Positions 33,191 to 45,240 of a stretch of DNA of 64,000 bases are shown here, one piece after another. A program made the translations under genes and the position numbers. The notes under the pieces are model-generated. The model was not told where the DNA came from. It was given only the letters and a program-made list of their open reading frames with translations, and searched no databases. The stretch is taken from assembly GCA_963693315.1 (NCBI GenBank), contig OY856188.1:103232462-103296461 (forward strand). Reading direction: 5' to 3'. Positions within the stretch are counted from its first letter, which is position 1; each line of letters opens with the position of its first letter. This DNA is from Diogma glabrata (taxonomy: Eukaryota; Arthropoda; Insecta; Diptera; Cylindrotomidae).

Positions 33191-35616
33191 CTCGTCGATG
33201 TGGAGTAAATTGTTATAACGTTTACATTAAAGGCTCTTTAGATAGCCTCGGCCTTGTTTTTTTATTAATCGAATCAACATGTTTAGCATTAAATCCCACC
33301 ACTTCACTCAAAATCTTTGAATATCCCTAGATACTACAGATATTTATTAACGGCCAGGTTTGAAAACACACATTTTGAATAATGTTGTAGGGTACTTAAA
33401 GGTCACTATTTACGAACATTAGCCTATACTTTTGACAACACTTACACATCACCTTACTTACAATCAGATATATTAACAAAGACAAGAAACAAATTATTCA
33501 CTTTACAGTATTGGACTTTATTTATTTATTCTTACAATTTCACTGGTTGATCATTTAAATACAACTAAACTAATTTAATCTATTTTACAATAAAATGAAT
33601 TCTTTTTTATGATTATAAAAACGGTAATCAAAAATGGTCGCCGCATCATATGTTCAGGTTCTTAATATCACTTAATTTTTATAGTATGAAATAAATGGCA
33701 AAAGCCAGCAAATGTATCATGTTGGATGTGATTGGTTGCTATTAAAATTAAATGCTGTCAAGCCATCTCGACATTTTAATCTGCTCGACGATCATGAACA
33801 GCTTTAATAAATAAATCATTGAATGATTTTCAATCAGCGAAGGTTTGATTAAATATTAGAATTATAATTTTATGGTTTTCGTTAGCAGCAGATATAGCAG
33901 TTTGAGAAATATTTAAAGTTTCATTTATGTAGTAAATTATGGATATGGTGTTTGTTCTCGAACTCTCCCATTCAATTTAGATAACACAAAAAATAATTTT
34001 CTTCAAATTCTGACATGGTTGAATCTTCCAAGTCATCCAATTTAAATACTGATTCCTCTATATCTGAAACTTCGGTGTAGTTGTTTTCAGCTGGCTTTAA
34101 TCTTACCAATAAATTATCTAGCGTCATTGAGTGGTTTGACCTTTGCACATTTTCTTTTTAATCCGTTGATAATACAAAAAAATAACTAATTGAATTGTAA
34201 CCTCGACAGGTCTTATAATGAAATATGTACATGAAAATTATAATTTAGAAAAAAAATTTATGCTTCAATTACACACTTAAATATTTTATATAATCCATTT
34301 TAATTTTTGTGTAAAATGTTTTGTGGATATTTGGGTTAAATACAGAAAAGTTATACTTATCGGCACTTCAGCGAATTAAATAAACAATCAACTATTGTAG
34401 GATTTGGCTTAAGAATATTTTCGAAATGTTGGTTTAAACTATTAATGCAGTTGAAATTTCCAATATGTTTGCTGGCCTAATGCATGCGGCTCGAAGCACC
34501 AAGTAAAAAATTCAACTAATCACTTAAACCTTTTTACTAGTTTCACTAAAAAGTTTTCAGTAAATAACAATTTATTTGTAATTTTGCTGAAGTAAAATTT
34601 AAGTATATGCACATGCATTTATTGTACAACTGATACAAAAAACCAAAACACAAATCGTTTTAATACAAAAAATAGAAGCTCAACATTTTCTCTTCTATTA
34701 TTTTGGAGAAGAGATTGGAATAACAATACACTTCAAAATATATTATAAAATGACGTAAACTGTTGCTCAAATGTTGAAGTACCAGTAACGTATTTATAAG
34801 TTTTATGATCGATTTATCTGATTTCTTGAACTGTACACTGGGAACTACTAACTTTAATTATCCAGTAGACTACTGAGTATACTCTGAAACAGTTATGACT
34901 GCCCTCACTATGGCACGGTGCCTTAGCAGGCTTTTAGTGAAGATGGTAAACCAGTAGAAGATTTTCGAAGATGGCGAACTGGTTAAATTTTTCTCAAAAG
35001 TTAGGTTAACCGAGTCAATAACAGATATAGAAAAAGGATCCAGTTCTGGGGCTACATATCGTAACCAACATAACATATACACCCAGAAGATTAAAATAAA
35101 TAAACGAGACATCTTTTGCAAACTTGTTACGGAAGCAAGCAGTCACGTGGCTTTATATATTAATATCAATAGAACAGCTTGCCTTTGAAAAGTTTGTTCT
35201 TAACATTTTCTACGTCCAACCCTTTCGAATATGGCCTTCGATTGACACTGAACGAAATAACTTCGTCGTGCGGACTGAATTAGTTAAACCTTTAGTTGCA
35301 GTAAACTGTTTTGCTTCAGATGAAAGCGTATTATGTTTGAGACCACTAACCATTAAAGCAAACTGACCGAGGTACAGAAGCTCAAGTCACATGACATCAT
35401 AATTTTGTTTTGTACACTGCAGTTACGTAACAAATAAGTTTGTAGTAAATATTTTGTTTTTGTAAAGTTGTTACCTAAATTGACTAACCATCTAGATACC
35501 TTTATATAGGATAGACCTACTATCCAAATTGCGTAAAAATTAAAATCAATTTGAATCAAATGATCACTTTCTTTTTTAAAGTAAAATTTTCTGTTAATGT
35601 AATGGTTTTATTTTAG
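33191..35616. other. Gene B intron 2, remaining part
   Basis: Probably includes 5' LTR/leader of the BEL/Pao element (a 'ggtcgccgcatcatatgttc' block at 33636-33656, whose complement shares 16 bp with 29107-29122). A minus-strand open stretch at about 33980-34150 is acidic and unassigned. 34870-35370 has open frames on both strands with no known motif. Confidence 0.35.
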
Positions 35617-35799
35617 GACCAAAAAAAATTCCAGTGCAAGATATGTAAGAAAAAATTTAAGGATTCCTGGAATTTAAATAGTCATAGAGTAATCCATACA
35701 GGTGAAAAACCATATGAGTGTTCAGAGTGCGATAAAAAATATCCATGGAAAGGCAGTTTATATAGACACATTCTAAGAGATCATCCACATAAAAGACTG
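35617..35799 (+). CDS. Gene B exon 3: two C2H2 fingers
   Basis: Sixty-one codons, phase 0-0 (TTTTAG|GACCAA; CTG|GTATGC). Finger 1 CKICKKKFKDSWNLNSHRVI then H, a canonical TGEKPY linker, and finger 2 CSECDKKYPWKGSLYRHILR then DH. Both have all zinc ligands. Confidence 0.92.
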
Positions 35800-35863
35800 G
35801 TATGCTCTTGTCTTTAATATTTTACGGCAATTGTTGTAGTTAAAATATTTGTTTTTTTTTCAG

Positions 35864-35914
35864 GTATCGAAAGGAAATTCAAGTGAAAGAATTAATGAAA
35901 GTTCTAATATAATG
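35864..35914 (+). CDS. Gene B exon 4: short linker
   Basis: Seventeen codons, VSKGNSSERINESSNIM, acceptor TTTTTTTTTCAG, donor ATG|GTAAGT; phase 0-0. Separated from exon 3 by a 64-bp intron. No domain. Confidence 0.8.
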
Positions 35915-36096
35915 GTAAGTAAAATATCAACTGTTGCTATTTTACTTATAATAAATTGAAATTACTTATTTAAATCACAACTGAATAAGAAAATAAAACG
36001 AAATTCGTAATAATTCAATTCGTTAATTTTGCGTAGCACATAGTAAACAGTTAAATGATGCGTTAAGACATTATAGTAATCTTTTTTCACTCGAAT

Positions 36097-36195
36097 AGCG
36101 CTCCGAATGTTCAAGATAATCTAAAACAATTCAAACGTAAACTTGAATTGTACAACCATATAAAAATTCATGTCGAAGAGGAGCAAATAGTAATA
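36097..36195 (+). pseudogene. Decayed zinc-finger exon relic
   Basis: After an acceptor-like TTTTTTCACTCGAATAG, codons give SECSR then a stop. After a one-base shift, LKQFKRKLELYNHIKIHVEE contains the F-L-HxxxH half of a C2H2 finger. The second cysteine is lost. A dead copy of one of the gene's cassette exons. Confidence 0.5.
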
Positions 36196-36620
36196 CTTTA
36201 ATTAGTTTTGTGTTATGCTTGATTTTACATGCTTTGTTCTTTGAACTAATTAAACGAAAAATATTTATAGTGAAACTTGGTTGGTTGTTTCAAATTCTAT
36301 ATTCATATTTGTTCTCAACTTTAAATATCAAGTGTAAATTTAAAAACTTCAAATGGTGTTCTTATTGAACTGCCAAATATTTAGTTTAAAATCTGTTTCT
36401 TTTCCATAATTTCACCTTTACCTACCATTACATATTGATCCAGTTTTGGATCCAAGCCGTTAGAACCGTTTTTTAAATTACCATTACCTAAACGCAACTT
36501 CCTTTCATCAAATTCATGTTGTCTTGCTGAGCGCATGTTGCTAATTAAACTGTGTTATTTTTCCAGACACCACATTGAAGAATTTTTGACGCATAATTCA
36601 GTCACTTACAGTACCTCTCC

Positions 36621-36903
36621 TGCGCCACAGGATCAATTTGGCATATGCTTAAAAATTCGATGCACGAAAATTCACACACAGTTTATCGCCTTGCAGTGCA
36701 CCTTCCCGATAAGCAAATGGCATAGTTTTAGGTGGTGACTTTCATCAAACATCAAATGTAGTGGCAATTTGATGTTTGATGAAAGTCACCACCTAAAAAT
36801 ATGCCATTTGCTTATCAGGAAGGTGCACTGCAAGGCGATAAACTGTGTGTGAATTTTCGTGCATCGAATTTTCAAGCATATGCCAAATTGATCCTGTGGC
36901 GCA
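36621..36903. repeat. Near-perfect 137-bp-arm hairpin made of Helitron sequence
   Basis: Arms 36621-36757 and 36767-36903 pair with three mismatches that I can count, around a 9-nt spacer. The right arm read on the minus strand belongs to the Helitron fragment (MHENSHTVYRLAVHLPDKQ); the left arm is its inverted duplicate. High identity implies a recent event. If transcribed as part of gene B pre-mRNA it would form double-stranded RNA. Confidence 0.93.
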
Positions 36904-37500
36904 AGCGTATCGTACATTTTAAGATATTGATTAATTTCATCAATAGAGTCATCACTTAAATTTAGATGAAGGATTAACCATTATAGATGTATTTGAGTAT
37001 ATAATTTATGGCTTTACCTGATTGACATGATTCTACGTTGATATGATAGTTGTATTTGCGTTTGAGGAATTTATTGTATGGCACGACAAAACGATAGTAT
37101 AACCATATACTTCTGTGATAGTATGCTGAGAAAACTGCTTTGGGAATCTCTTGGTGGATTCAATTCAATCTCTTGGTGGAGTGCGATTTCGATCACAGTT
37201 CTTGGTATTCTGTTGTATAAACAAATGCTTTTACATTTTCAAAAATTCCCTTTTGGGTGATGCCTTCAATAAGGACTTTTAACTTGATGAATACACACTT
37301 AGATCAGATTTGTCGCTTGGTTGATGGGCTTTAAAAAAATTGTTCCGAATTTAAGACCAATTTCACAATCGTCATTGCGTAATGGTTCTTTTCTCTTATA
37401 TTTCGTGGCGAACCTTAAAATGATGATGGAAGAATAACTGAGCGACCATCAGTTTTTCTAGTATAATAGCTGCATCGTTCAAATTATCCATTAATCCTTG
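36767..37500 (-). mobile_element. Helitron replicase/helicase fragment
   Basis: Minus strand: YNKFLKRKYNYHINVESCQS and KAINYILKYIYNG (about 36990-37080), the conserved Helitron block downstream of Rep, then LNLSDDSIDEINQYL (36930-36965) and MHENSHTVYRLAVHLPDKQ (36780-36880). Ends abruptly at the hairpin loop. The 37090-37500 part is less certain. Confidence 0.7.
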
Positions 37501-38645
37501 GTGCTGTCATTCCCTTCGACTTGAAGGTGTGAATCGATAGTCTATTGCCGAAACAAGTTTCCGTCATATGATATCGGATTGAAGTGACAAACTCTAACAC
37601 CTATTAGAACGACTTGGCTATCGAAGAAGCGTTATTTGTGTTTTTGATATATCAGAACGATTGTTGAGATTAATTTGCTTTTACGGTTGCCAACCCGCTT
37701 CACCGTAAGGATAAAATAGATCATATATCATGGAATCTAAATGTGGACACATAATGTGTTGTTATCTATACGATAGCAATGGATCCAACTATTATAGTCG
37801 AGTCAAATTAGCTTCAAAATCCTTAAAATTTCTAAGTCCTCAGGGACAGGTCCGATTTTGATGATTTTTTTTAAATGTTTGTTTTTGTATACTTTTTGAA
37901 ATTAGAAACATTCCAATGTGCGCAATTAAATATTTATTATATTGTTTAAACAATATAAACAAAATTTATGAACAAATAATTTTTGTTAACAAAATTATTG
38001 CAACAATTCTTTTACTGTTAAGCTCAAATTTATAGAAAATTTCACTCAATAGTAATTTAAAAATATGGTTTTATAAGAGTAGCAAAATATGTACGTACGA
38101 TGTGTAACTTGTGTATGCACTTGTCACTAATATATAGAGAATTTGCTGAGTTTTACGAACAGACACGTTTTCTGCCCAGAATGGTTTGAACATTGACCAA
38201 TTAACGTGAAATTTGGTGAGTATGTTAGGGATGGCTCATGAAGCAAAATTGACATATCGCTGAGGTGCGCTTTTACCCTGGGGTGGATTCCACCCCTTCT
38301 CGAGAGTGAAATAGTTTTCACTCAAAATAACCCTAAAATTAGATAATAGAACACATTTTAAGTATAAAATGTTATAAAAGTTTTCTTCGACAGATCGATA
38401 TTTTTCGAGTTATTCGCGATTGAAAACTAATATTGTTCGTTGAAAAATGCATGGTTTTTGACAGTTTTTCAAAACTAACTCATAAACTTAGCGTTCTATC
38501 AAAAACTTTGTAATCAAAAATGAAACATATAAAAATGAAGAGATTGTTGTTTTTATGAGGTTGTAGGCCCAAAATGAAGCAAGTTATGGCACAATGACGA
38601 GAATTTTTTTTTTATGGTTTATATCAGAGTTTAAAAATAATTGTG
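37501..38645. other. Gene B intron 4 stretch; unclassified repeat-like DNA
   Basis: At 38190-38320 a block with 'ggggtggattccacccc' (38279-38296, self-complementary) and 'tcgagagtgaaat' looks like part of a dispersed repeat, but no second copy is in the window. The rest is AT-rich. Confidence 0.3.
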
Positions 38646-38687
38646 ATGTTATCTCGATCGTCCAAATACCAAATTTTTATCTTGTCA

Positions 38688-38765
38688 CTGGTCGAGTTGG
38701 TTAAATGGTTAACCTTAAACTTTGATCAGAAGGACACCGGATCGATCCCCGAACTGGAATTGATA
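38688..38765 (+). repeat. tRNA-like Pol III promoter remnant (SINE head or tRNA pseudogene)
   Basis: An A-box-like GTTGGTTAAATGG (38697-38709) is followed about 30 bp later by GGATCGATCCC (about 38740-38750), close to the B-box GGTTCGANTCC. The arms do not fold into a proper tRNA, so this is a decayed tRNA-derived sequence. Confidence 0.4.
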
Positions 38766-39329
38766 TAAAACATTTGTTACGGATCTTTCGCTTTTCAAAG
38801 CAATTTTTCATTCTATTCAATTGAATACATTCAGTTCTACATAATGTTTGTTGCGTTGATATTACCTTGCTGATTTTTCCGGAATGTTTTTGTGTGAAGG
38901 GGACTGTATTGTAAATAATTAACTTGCAATTTGTTGAATACTTAACATTTAAACAGTGTTACTTGGAGACCAATGATGCTAGAAGAAATTTTTTTAATTT
39001 TATTATAACTATACTAACGTTTAAGACGCCATCTAACAATAAAACTGTGTACTAAAGCTTTTTACAACAATTGATAATTTTAATTTAAAAATAAACAAGT
39101 TAATCGTCCATTGATAAATTGCTGCATCTCGTAGATATACTTGAAAATCTCGTTTAAAGAGAGCTTCTGCATCACGTTTTGTAACTGTTGTGCTTCAATA
39201 ATTTTAGCATGATAAAAAACACGTTGCCCAACATAGAAAAATATCTTGATTTTGGAAATGAAATTCTCTGTAAAATTATTTGCTTATGAAATAATAAAAC
39301 AACTAACATTTATTTATAAATTCATATAG
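38766..39329. other. Gene B intron 4, right end
   Basis: AT-rich; nothing recognised before the acceptor of exon 5. Confidence 0.4.
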
Positions 39330-39587
39330 AAACATAAAATAGCACCAGTATCCGATGAATTAGAACTTAACTATAACAATAAGAGAAGAACTTTGCGTAC
39401 AAATCAATGTCAAAGTCATTATGTATGTGACTGGGAAGGTTGTGGAAGAAAGTTCTTGAGTTATTCTGACTTCATATTTCATACAGTTGTTCATACAAAA
39501 GAATATAAATTTCAATGTTCTTTTGTTTCTAACGACATTAAACAACTTTCTCATATGATTGGTCATATTGAAACACCATCCTCATTG
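39330..39587 (+). CDS. Gene B exon 5: CX4C-type finger plus a degenerate finger
   Basis: Eighty-six codons, phase 0-0 (TCATATAG|AAACAT; TTG|GTAAGT). CDWEGCGRKFLSYSDFIFHT then VVH is an intact CX4C finger of the TFIIIA/GLI style. The next, CSFVSNDIKQLSHMIGH, keeps one cysteine and the histidines but lacks the second cysteine. Homologous to exons 8, 16 and 18. Confidence 0.9.
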
Positions 39588-39648
39588 GTAAGTTTTGTAA
39601 AGTCATTAAGTTCGTCCACTAAATTACTGATTTTATATATATATTTAG

Positions 39649-39876
39649 GGAAATCAATTAAATCAAAGTGGAGACAGCATTAACTCTATGTATCGTACAA
39701 CAAAAATAAAACCTCGTTGTAATAACTCAAAAACAATAGGATCAAAAACCAAAACAACTACTGCAAAATTAAAAAGAAAAGTTGGCGCTTCAAATATTCA
39801 TTTATGTCAAGAATGTGACTTAATCTTTGCTTTCAGTAATGAATTGAAATCTCATGAAATATTATCACATAATTCC
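39649..39876 (+). CDS. Gene B exon 6: basic region and one C2H2 finger
   Basis: Seventy-six codons, phase 0-0, after a 61-bp intron. A Lys/Thr-rich basic stretch (KTKTTTAKLKRKVG) could be a nuclear localisation signal. It is followed by finger CQECDLIFAFSNELKSHEIL then SH. Homologous to exon 13. Confidence 0.9.
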
Positions 39877-39992
39877 GTAAGTAAGATTGAATATATTACT
39901 TTTTAAGTCAAACATTTTTTATTCGTTATTCACTCATAATAAAACCAAAATATAAATTTTTATAATATATTATTATTTAACTTTATATTCAG

Positions 39993-40178
39993 ATACTATC
40001 GGAATTTTATTCTAAAACAGAAAACACATATAATTGTAAGGATTGTACTAGACAATTTCCACTTCTCTCTCAATTAAAGGGGCATATATCAATGCATACC
40101 GGCAAACCATTTGAATGTTCACAGTACAAACAAAAATTTCCATTCAAAGACAAGGATTCCACTAGCCGTTATAGAGAG
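39993..40178 (+). CDS. Gene B exon 7: one intact and one degenerate finger
   Basis: Sixty-two codons, phase 0-0 (TATATTCAG|ATACTA; GAG|GTAAGT). CKDCTRQFPLLSQLKGHISM then H is intact. The following CSQYKQKFPFKDKDSTSRY has lost the second cysteine and the histidines. Confidence 0.88.
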
Positions 40179-40539
40179 GTAAGTTTTTACAATTTATGTG
40201 TTGTTATTCTAATTTTTAAAATCTTTAATTTGATATGCTAATTATGAAATTATGTATCGTAATATGTACGAAGAAATTTGGCTTTTTCTCTCTAAACGTA
40301 TATATCAGGCACGATTCCTCCATATATTGATTGGATGGAACTAGTGCTTCCGTATTCATCTCATTTGTTATGTGTAATAATTTATTGTTATAAAATTTAG
40401 TTTCATTCAAAATTACATAAATACTTTGACCATGCTGTACTGATTTTCTCAACAAACACGAAATACTGTACTGATTTTCTCAACAAAATCAAGACAACAT
40501 AAAAATCTTCCATTAAATGCGGCAATTTCTTAAGATGGA
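40179..40539. other. Start of gene B intron 7
   Basis: Contains a direct repeat of 'ctgtactgattttctcaaca' at about 40436 and 40467. A 76-codon minus-strand open stretch (40225-40455) has no recognisable motif. Confidence 0.4.
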
Positions 40540-41060
40540 CCCATGGGCAGAACTCAGAACCACAAATGGTGCCGCTTCATTTTTTAGCTAAAGAAGCTGT
40601 CACTGACCTCACTGCTTTAAACTCTCCTCGTCATGGCTAGTATTGTAACAAATCCTCAGCCAACAAAAACTTAGCATTTGTGCAATATGTATAAAAATTT
40701 GAAGGGCAAACATAACATCAACCCAGTGTAACATCTGTAAGGAATGCTGTCTGAAAACTGCTAAATTCTTACAAAACATAAGTTGTTGTAATTGTTGTAG
40801 CGACGAGTGTGATGCTAAGCCTTCGGCTCCAACCTGATCTCAAGAACTCTGCTACTGCTCTTGTGTGGTACCACAAATATTCCTTCGTTATGTTGGTTTA
40901 ATTATCAAAACAATTGAATACAGGGTCTACATTGTTCTGCTTGCCTTCACATGTAGGACACTTTTCATGAGTTTCGGGACCAATTCTACTCATGTAGTTG
41001 TTTAGGATGCGTGACCAACCGGATCTGAGTTATACCAGGATGGATTTGTGACTGCAAGGC
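40540..41060. mobile_element. LINE fragments (Jockey/CR1-like), rearranged
   Basis: 40690-40850 on the plus strand encodes a Cys-rich block (CNICKECCLKT, SCCNCCSDECDAK) like the zinc-binding start of some LINE ORFs. 40900-41045 on the minus strand encodes GWSRILNNYMSRIGPETHEK followed by CPTCEGK, matching the Cys-rich C-terminus of Jockey-type ORF2. The two parts are in opposite orientation, so it is a composite. Confidence 0.5.
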
Positions 41061-41139
41061 AAGATGGACGGGTCTACGCGCCAGATGCACTCGGAACCTA
41101 TTTCCGACTAAGCACCATCACAAAAATTTTGACGAAAGT

Positions 41140-41433
41140 TAAAACACATAAGTAATGTACGACGTCTTTATCTGCAGTACCAGGAACTGACCAATATTTA
41201 GGACAGTTGTATATTATAACAAAATCCGGAAAAACGGAGATAACTCTAGTTAATATTTTTGCGCCACCTGTAAGCAGGTTAGATACAGGTTATGATCAGT
41301 TCATCGAACATTTATTTTATACAAAAACTGTTTGGTGCTCGGCGATGTAAATATACACTATGCTCTATGTCGTCCATCAATAAAATTATAATATCCGATA
41401 GAATGAGAATGTTAACTATATCCCAATTCCAAA
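41140..41433 (+). mobile_element. Jockey-type LINE endonuclease fragment
   Basis: LGQLYIIKSGKTEITLVNIF then APP, followed by YDQFIEHLF and a broken GD.NIHYALC block, gives the central part of a LINE endonuclease, eroded by stops and frameshifts. It ends where the SINE-like repeat begins. Confidence 0.55.
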
Positions 41434-42089
41434 AATGTCCGCATGGAGGGATCAGTTTTTATTGTTTTGTAATATTTTTTATTTTTGATCTACGGGTGTG
41501 ACAACCCCGCGTACTCCTGTCCCTGCTATTGACATACGAGTTAACGTGAGATATTGCATACCACTGGCAATAGCAGAGAGATATCACGTACCAAAATGAC
41601 ATCTTAGGTGTGGTAGCGGATGAACTGTAGTCAGTCAACGGGAGCACCCTCAATCTTAGCAGTGAAATAATCCTTGATGATGAGACAATATTGCTTCCTC
41701 GAAGAAACGAGCCTTCATATAACTATGTGTGGGCTTTAATCATTAAGAAAGACAGCTCGTCACAGGATCAAGAAATAAGCGACCAGCTTTTATTATTGGC
41801 AATTATTTTTTTGTTTTGTTTCAGCAAACTTTTGTAAAAATTTGCTATTTACTTTTATTTTCTCAATTCGATCATAAAATATTGGCCTATGTCATATTTT
41901 GTCAGTGATAGGATTTTTTCTTTAGTTACCATTCTTTAACAAATAATATAAAAACAAAAAAAGAAAAATTTACGTCCATCAACACCTCTGAACGTATGTT
42001 GTTGTGGGACCTTGATCTTAAAAAGTTTTTATGTGTTATTGTGACATATATTGTAATTCCTACTACACAACACATTTTATTAAAAAAAA
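41434..42089 (+). repeat. SINE-like/non-autonomous retroposon, copy 2
   Basis: Same start (CCGCATGGAGGGATCAG) and same LINE-type tail ending ACACATTTTATTAAAAAAAAA as 6890-7556; the interior is also collinear (ggtgtgacaaccccgcgtac). A possible weak target duplication AAAATG flanks it. Confidence 0.65.
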
Positions 42090-42095
42090 ATAGGG

Positions 42096-42283
42096 AAAAT
42101 GTTGGTATCGAAGGACAAGTTAAAGGTAAAAATTGCTTCATGACACTGGACTCATGTTCAGCTCATACATGCGCTCGCAATGGTTTGATTGGCGGTGTTT
42201 TGGAACCATCAAATAGATTAGAACTGCAAAAAGTAACGGATGGAACACATCGTCCCTTCGGCTCTCTTACCATTAAGTAAATC
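42096..42283 (+). mobile_element. Retropepsin-like fragment of a gypsy-type element
   Basis: Frame gives VGIEGQVKGKNCFMTLDSCS followed by AHTCARNGLIGG and a stop at 42278. The hydrophobic-LDS arrangement resembles an aspartic protease active site with the usual DSGA altered to DSCS. Isolated; tentative. Confidence 0.35.
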
Positions 42284-42299
42284 TATTTATAGAAACAAA

Positions 42300-42495
42300 A
42301 AATTTTGAAATCGTTCTAACGGTTTTCTAGTTTTCTTAGGTTGGGACGTCTGGCAGACAGAGACATTTCGGTTTGTGTTTTAAAATCGTTACTGTCTAAA
42401 ACGTTGAGAAATGCCCAAAAAGTGGGGATAAAATTTTCACTATCGGCTCGTGAATCTAATACTTAGATCTTTCAGACCAAAGTAATTATAAAGAA
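42300..42495. repeat. Dispersed repeat shared with 56155-56370
   Basis: Blocks such as 'aaaacgttgagaaatgcc', 'tcactatcggctcgtgaat' and 'aatacttagatctttcagacc' align collinearly with the segment inside the solo LTR at 52202-56519, so this is probably a fragment of the same LTR family. Confidence 0.6.
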
Positions 42496-43255
42496 AAGTT
42501 GATGTTTCCTAATTCTTGATGACAACGAATATATGCTGGAGACACTAAACTCGAAAAACGCTTTAAATTATAGAATAAGAAATATCACGTTTAAGTCGAG
42601 ACATGCAGTAAATTTTTATCTTAATTTTTAACTAAAACTTTATGCTACAACAAACATTTTTATTCCACAGCAAATATTGAAAACAAAATTAAATTAAATC
42701 GAAAAAACTTAAATTAAACTCATTCTATTTATTATCCAGCATCCATAACACAAACAAAAATCAACAATAATAATAAAAACAATTTGTCAAATCAAACATT
42801 ATTCAAAGCCTAGAATAATCAAGTTTAAATTTAGAGATTGGAAAAGTGCTTTATTCTGATTTTTTGTTCGAAATCTGTGTTAACTTTATAAGCGAAATTT
42901 AGAGAAACCTTGCTCGGTATTGCACTATAATAGAAGTGATTCATATTGATGAACTTATATCATTGGTGCTTATATTTCTTAACTTTGTTTAAATTATTTC
43001 TCGATTAAAGGAATGCTGTACATTAGGTTAACCTTTATTACTGCAAATATTACACTGTTGTCAATTTCTATTTATTTTTTTACTTTGCATTTTTTTTAAA
43101 TTAAATGAAAGACCGGTCAAATTCATGTCGTTTACAAACATTTGGTAATTAAGTGACACTAAAGATTTTTTCGAGTTTCGTTATTTTATTCTATTGTTCT
43201 TCCGTCAAAGTATAATATCTTCAGAGTCAGAGTATACTATACGCAAAAGAAAATG
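42496..43255. other. AT-rich intronic stretch, nothing recognised
   Basis: No frames or repeats I can assign. Confidence 0.4.
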
Positions 43256-45240
43256 GTCGAATGATAACTTCGGGAACCCCGAATATATTAAAAACTCTTT
43301 CGAAACCCGTTGATGGCATTTTCAGCTGTTGCGAATCTTAAGGGCTCGATAATAAGAAATTTAGTGAAGCTTTCGAGGGCAACCATTATATGAGTGAATC
43401 CAGAAGGACTACGAAGATACGGACTCAGGAAATCTATATGAAGTCGCTGCCACGGCACTGATGGTGTTTCGAAACTTCCCATCAGGGGACGAGTAGCAAA
43501 ATTAGGTGCTTTCGAAGTTTTGCTTCTATCACATCCTTGGACATATTCTTAACCCGTAGACGTTCAAATGTCTTTTCAATTCTCAAGTGACCAGCATACG
43601 GAGAATCATGGTTTGAGTGATGTATGTCCCGGATGAGTTTCTGTGGGACATATAAACGATGAGATCGAATATTGAGTTGATCAGGCTTCTGTATCTTAAT
43701 ATAAACTTTTCAATCTTGTTGCAAATTGTTTACGCTATTGACAAGTTTTAAGCAATCAGAAAAATAATCGACTGACACTGGAACTAAATCCTCTGAGGAG
43801 AATGCACGGGAAAGCGCGTCTGGCACTCTGTTTTCCGTGCCTTTGTGGTACTATGTGTCGAAATTATATCGCTGAAGTTTCAAACTCCTACGGGCTAATC
43901 GATCAGCAAGTCCGGATTGTTTCATCAGCCACTGTAGCTTGCATGATCAGTGATGATTCTGAAGTTATAGCGCTCAATGTAAGGACGGAATTTCTTCATT
44001 CTCAACACTGCTGCATAACACTCAAGCTCAGTGATGGAGTAGTTTCTTTGTGATCTGTCTAGCTTCTTTGAAAAATAAGCAATCGGTCTATCATAATCAT
44101 CATCGTCCTTTTGGAACAACACATTTCCCACACCGATTTTGGATGCATCACATTGTATGTAAAATGTGCGATTAAACTCAGGGTGTACCTACACCTGTCT
44201 GTCTTTGATATCCCGGAAGACTTTTTGACATTCCGCCGTCCAGAGAAATTTCTGTTTTCTCAGTACGTTTGTAAGCGGCGTAGATAGTGTTGCATAATTA
44301 GTGATAAACCTGGCATACCAACCAGACACACTCAGAAATCTACGGACATGCCAAGACGTTTTAGGTTCGGGAAAATCAGAAAGAGCTGATACTTTATGTT
44401 TTTCCACTACATAAACATCCTCCACTTGCAAACAACCTACAAAAAATCCCAAGTATCTGATGTAGGTAAGACAGAATTCGCTTTTCTCTACATTTATTGT
44501 CATGTTAGCCCGCTTCAATCTTTGCAACGTCCAGATACACAAATACCCGATCATAAAGCTGGTGAGGGATGATTTTGTCCATGAACTTGCTCATGGTTTG
44601 TGGCGCATTACATAACCCGAATGGCATTACCGTAAAATGATATAGGGATCGACCGGGAACAGTAAATGTGGTCTTAAAGCCACTACACGATTAAGTCCAA
44701 CGACTCGTTGAGTTTCACCAGACGCAGTCAGTAAAGTGGTTGGCATATGGTAGAAATGAGTGCGAGGATTTGTCATAAAGATCTCCGAGCCAGCCCTAAG
44801 AACAGTTATGGTGGCTCCACTATCGAGAAAACCTCTAACAGGAAGATCCGCTATGATAACATCAGCGTAAAGACGGTTACCTAATTCTTCCGTGATGAAA
44901 CAAGAAGATGCAACAATTTTACGGATACTACTCTTCAGTTTAAAAATTTAGCTTTTCGGTGACAAAACGAGAGTAAGTTGTTTTGTGGAAAGTGTTATAG
45001 CTGGAAAATGTGTTCGGTGCGGGTTTGTGACAGAAGCATCGGATAGAACTAATGGTAGTGTTTGTATTGCATTTGATAGAACTCGCGATCCGTATTGGCG
45101 GCCGCCTCTTCCTTCGCTAGATTCTTTCTGGGAAGGTGAGGAACATTTTCGGCGGCATCCCAGGTTTCACCACCCTTTTGCAGTTGTCCTGATATTTTAA
45201 GCAGAATTCCAGTTTCCCTCAGCCTAGCCACAACCATGAT
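43256..45240 (-). mobile_element. Ty3/gypsy pol remnant (Gag end, protease, RT, RNase H, integrase)
   Basis: Minus strand from 45240: Gag tail, protease with GFLDSGATITVL (about 44820-44855), RT VMPFGLCNAPQTMSKFMDKI (44590-44650) and IRYLGFFVG, RNase H (RPIAYFSKKLDRSQRNYS, ELECYAAVLRMKKF, IITDHASYSG; 43925-44131), integrase zinc region (DSPYAGHLRIEKTF) and start of core WQRLHIDFLSPYLRSPSGFT (43400-43460). The RT N-terminal part is deleted and the frame is broken throughout. Dead. Confidence 0.82.

Noticed and set aside
34870..35366. Open frames of about 80 codons on both strands in gene B intron 2
   Set aside because: No recognised motif, opposite-strand overlap, no phase-0 splice borders.
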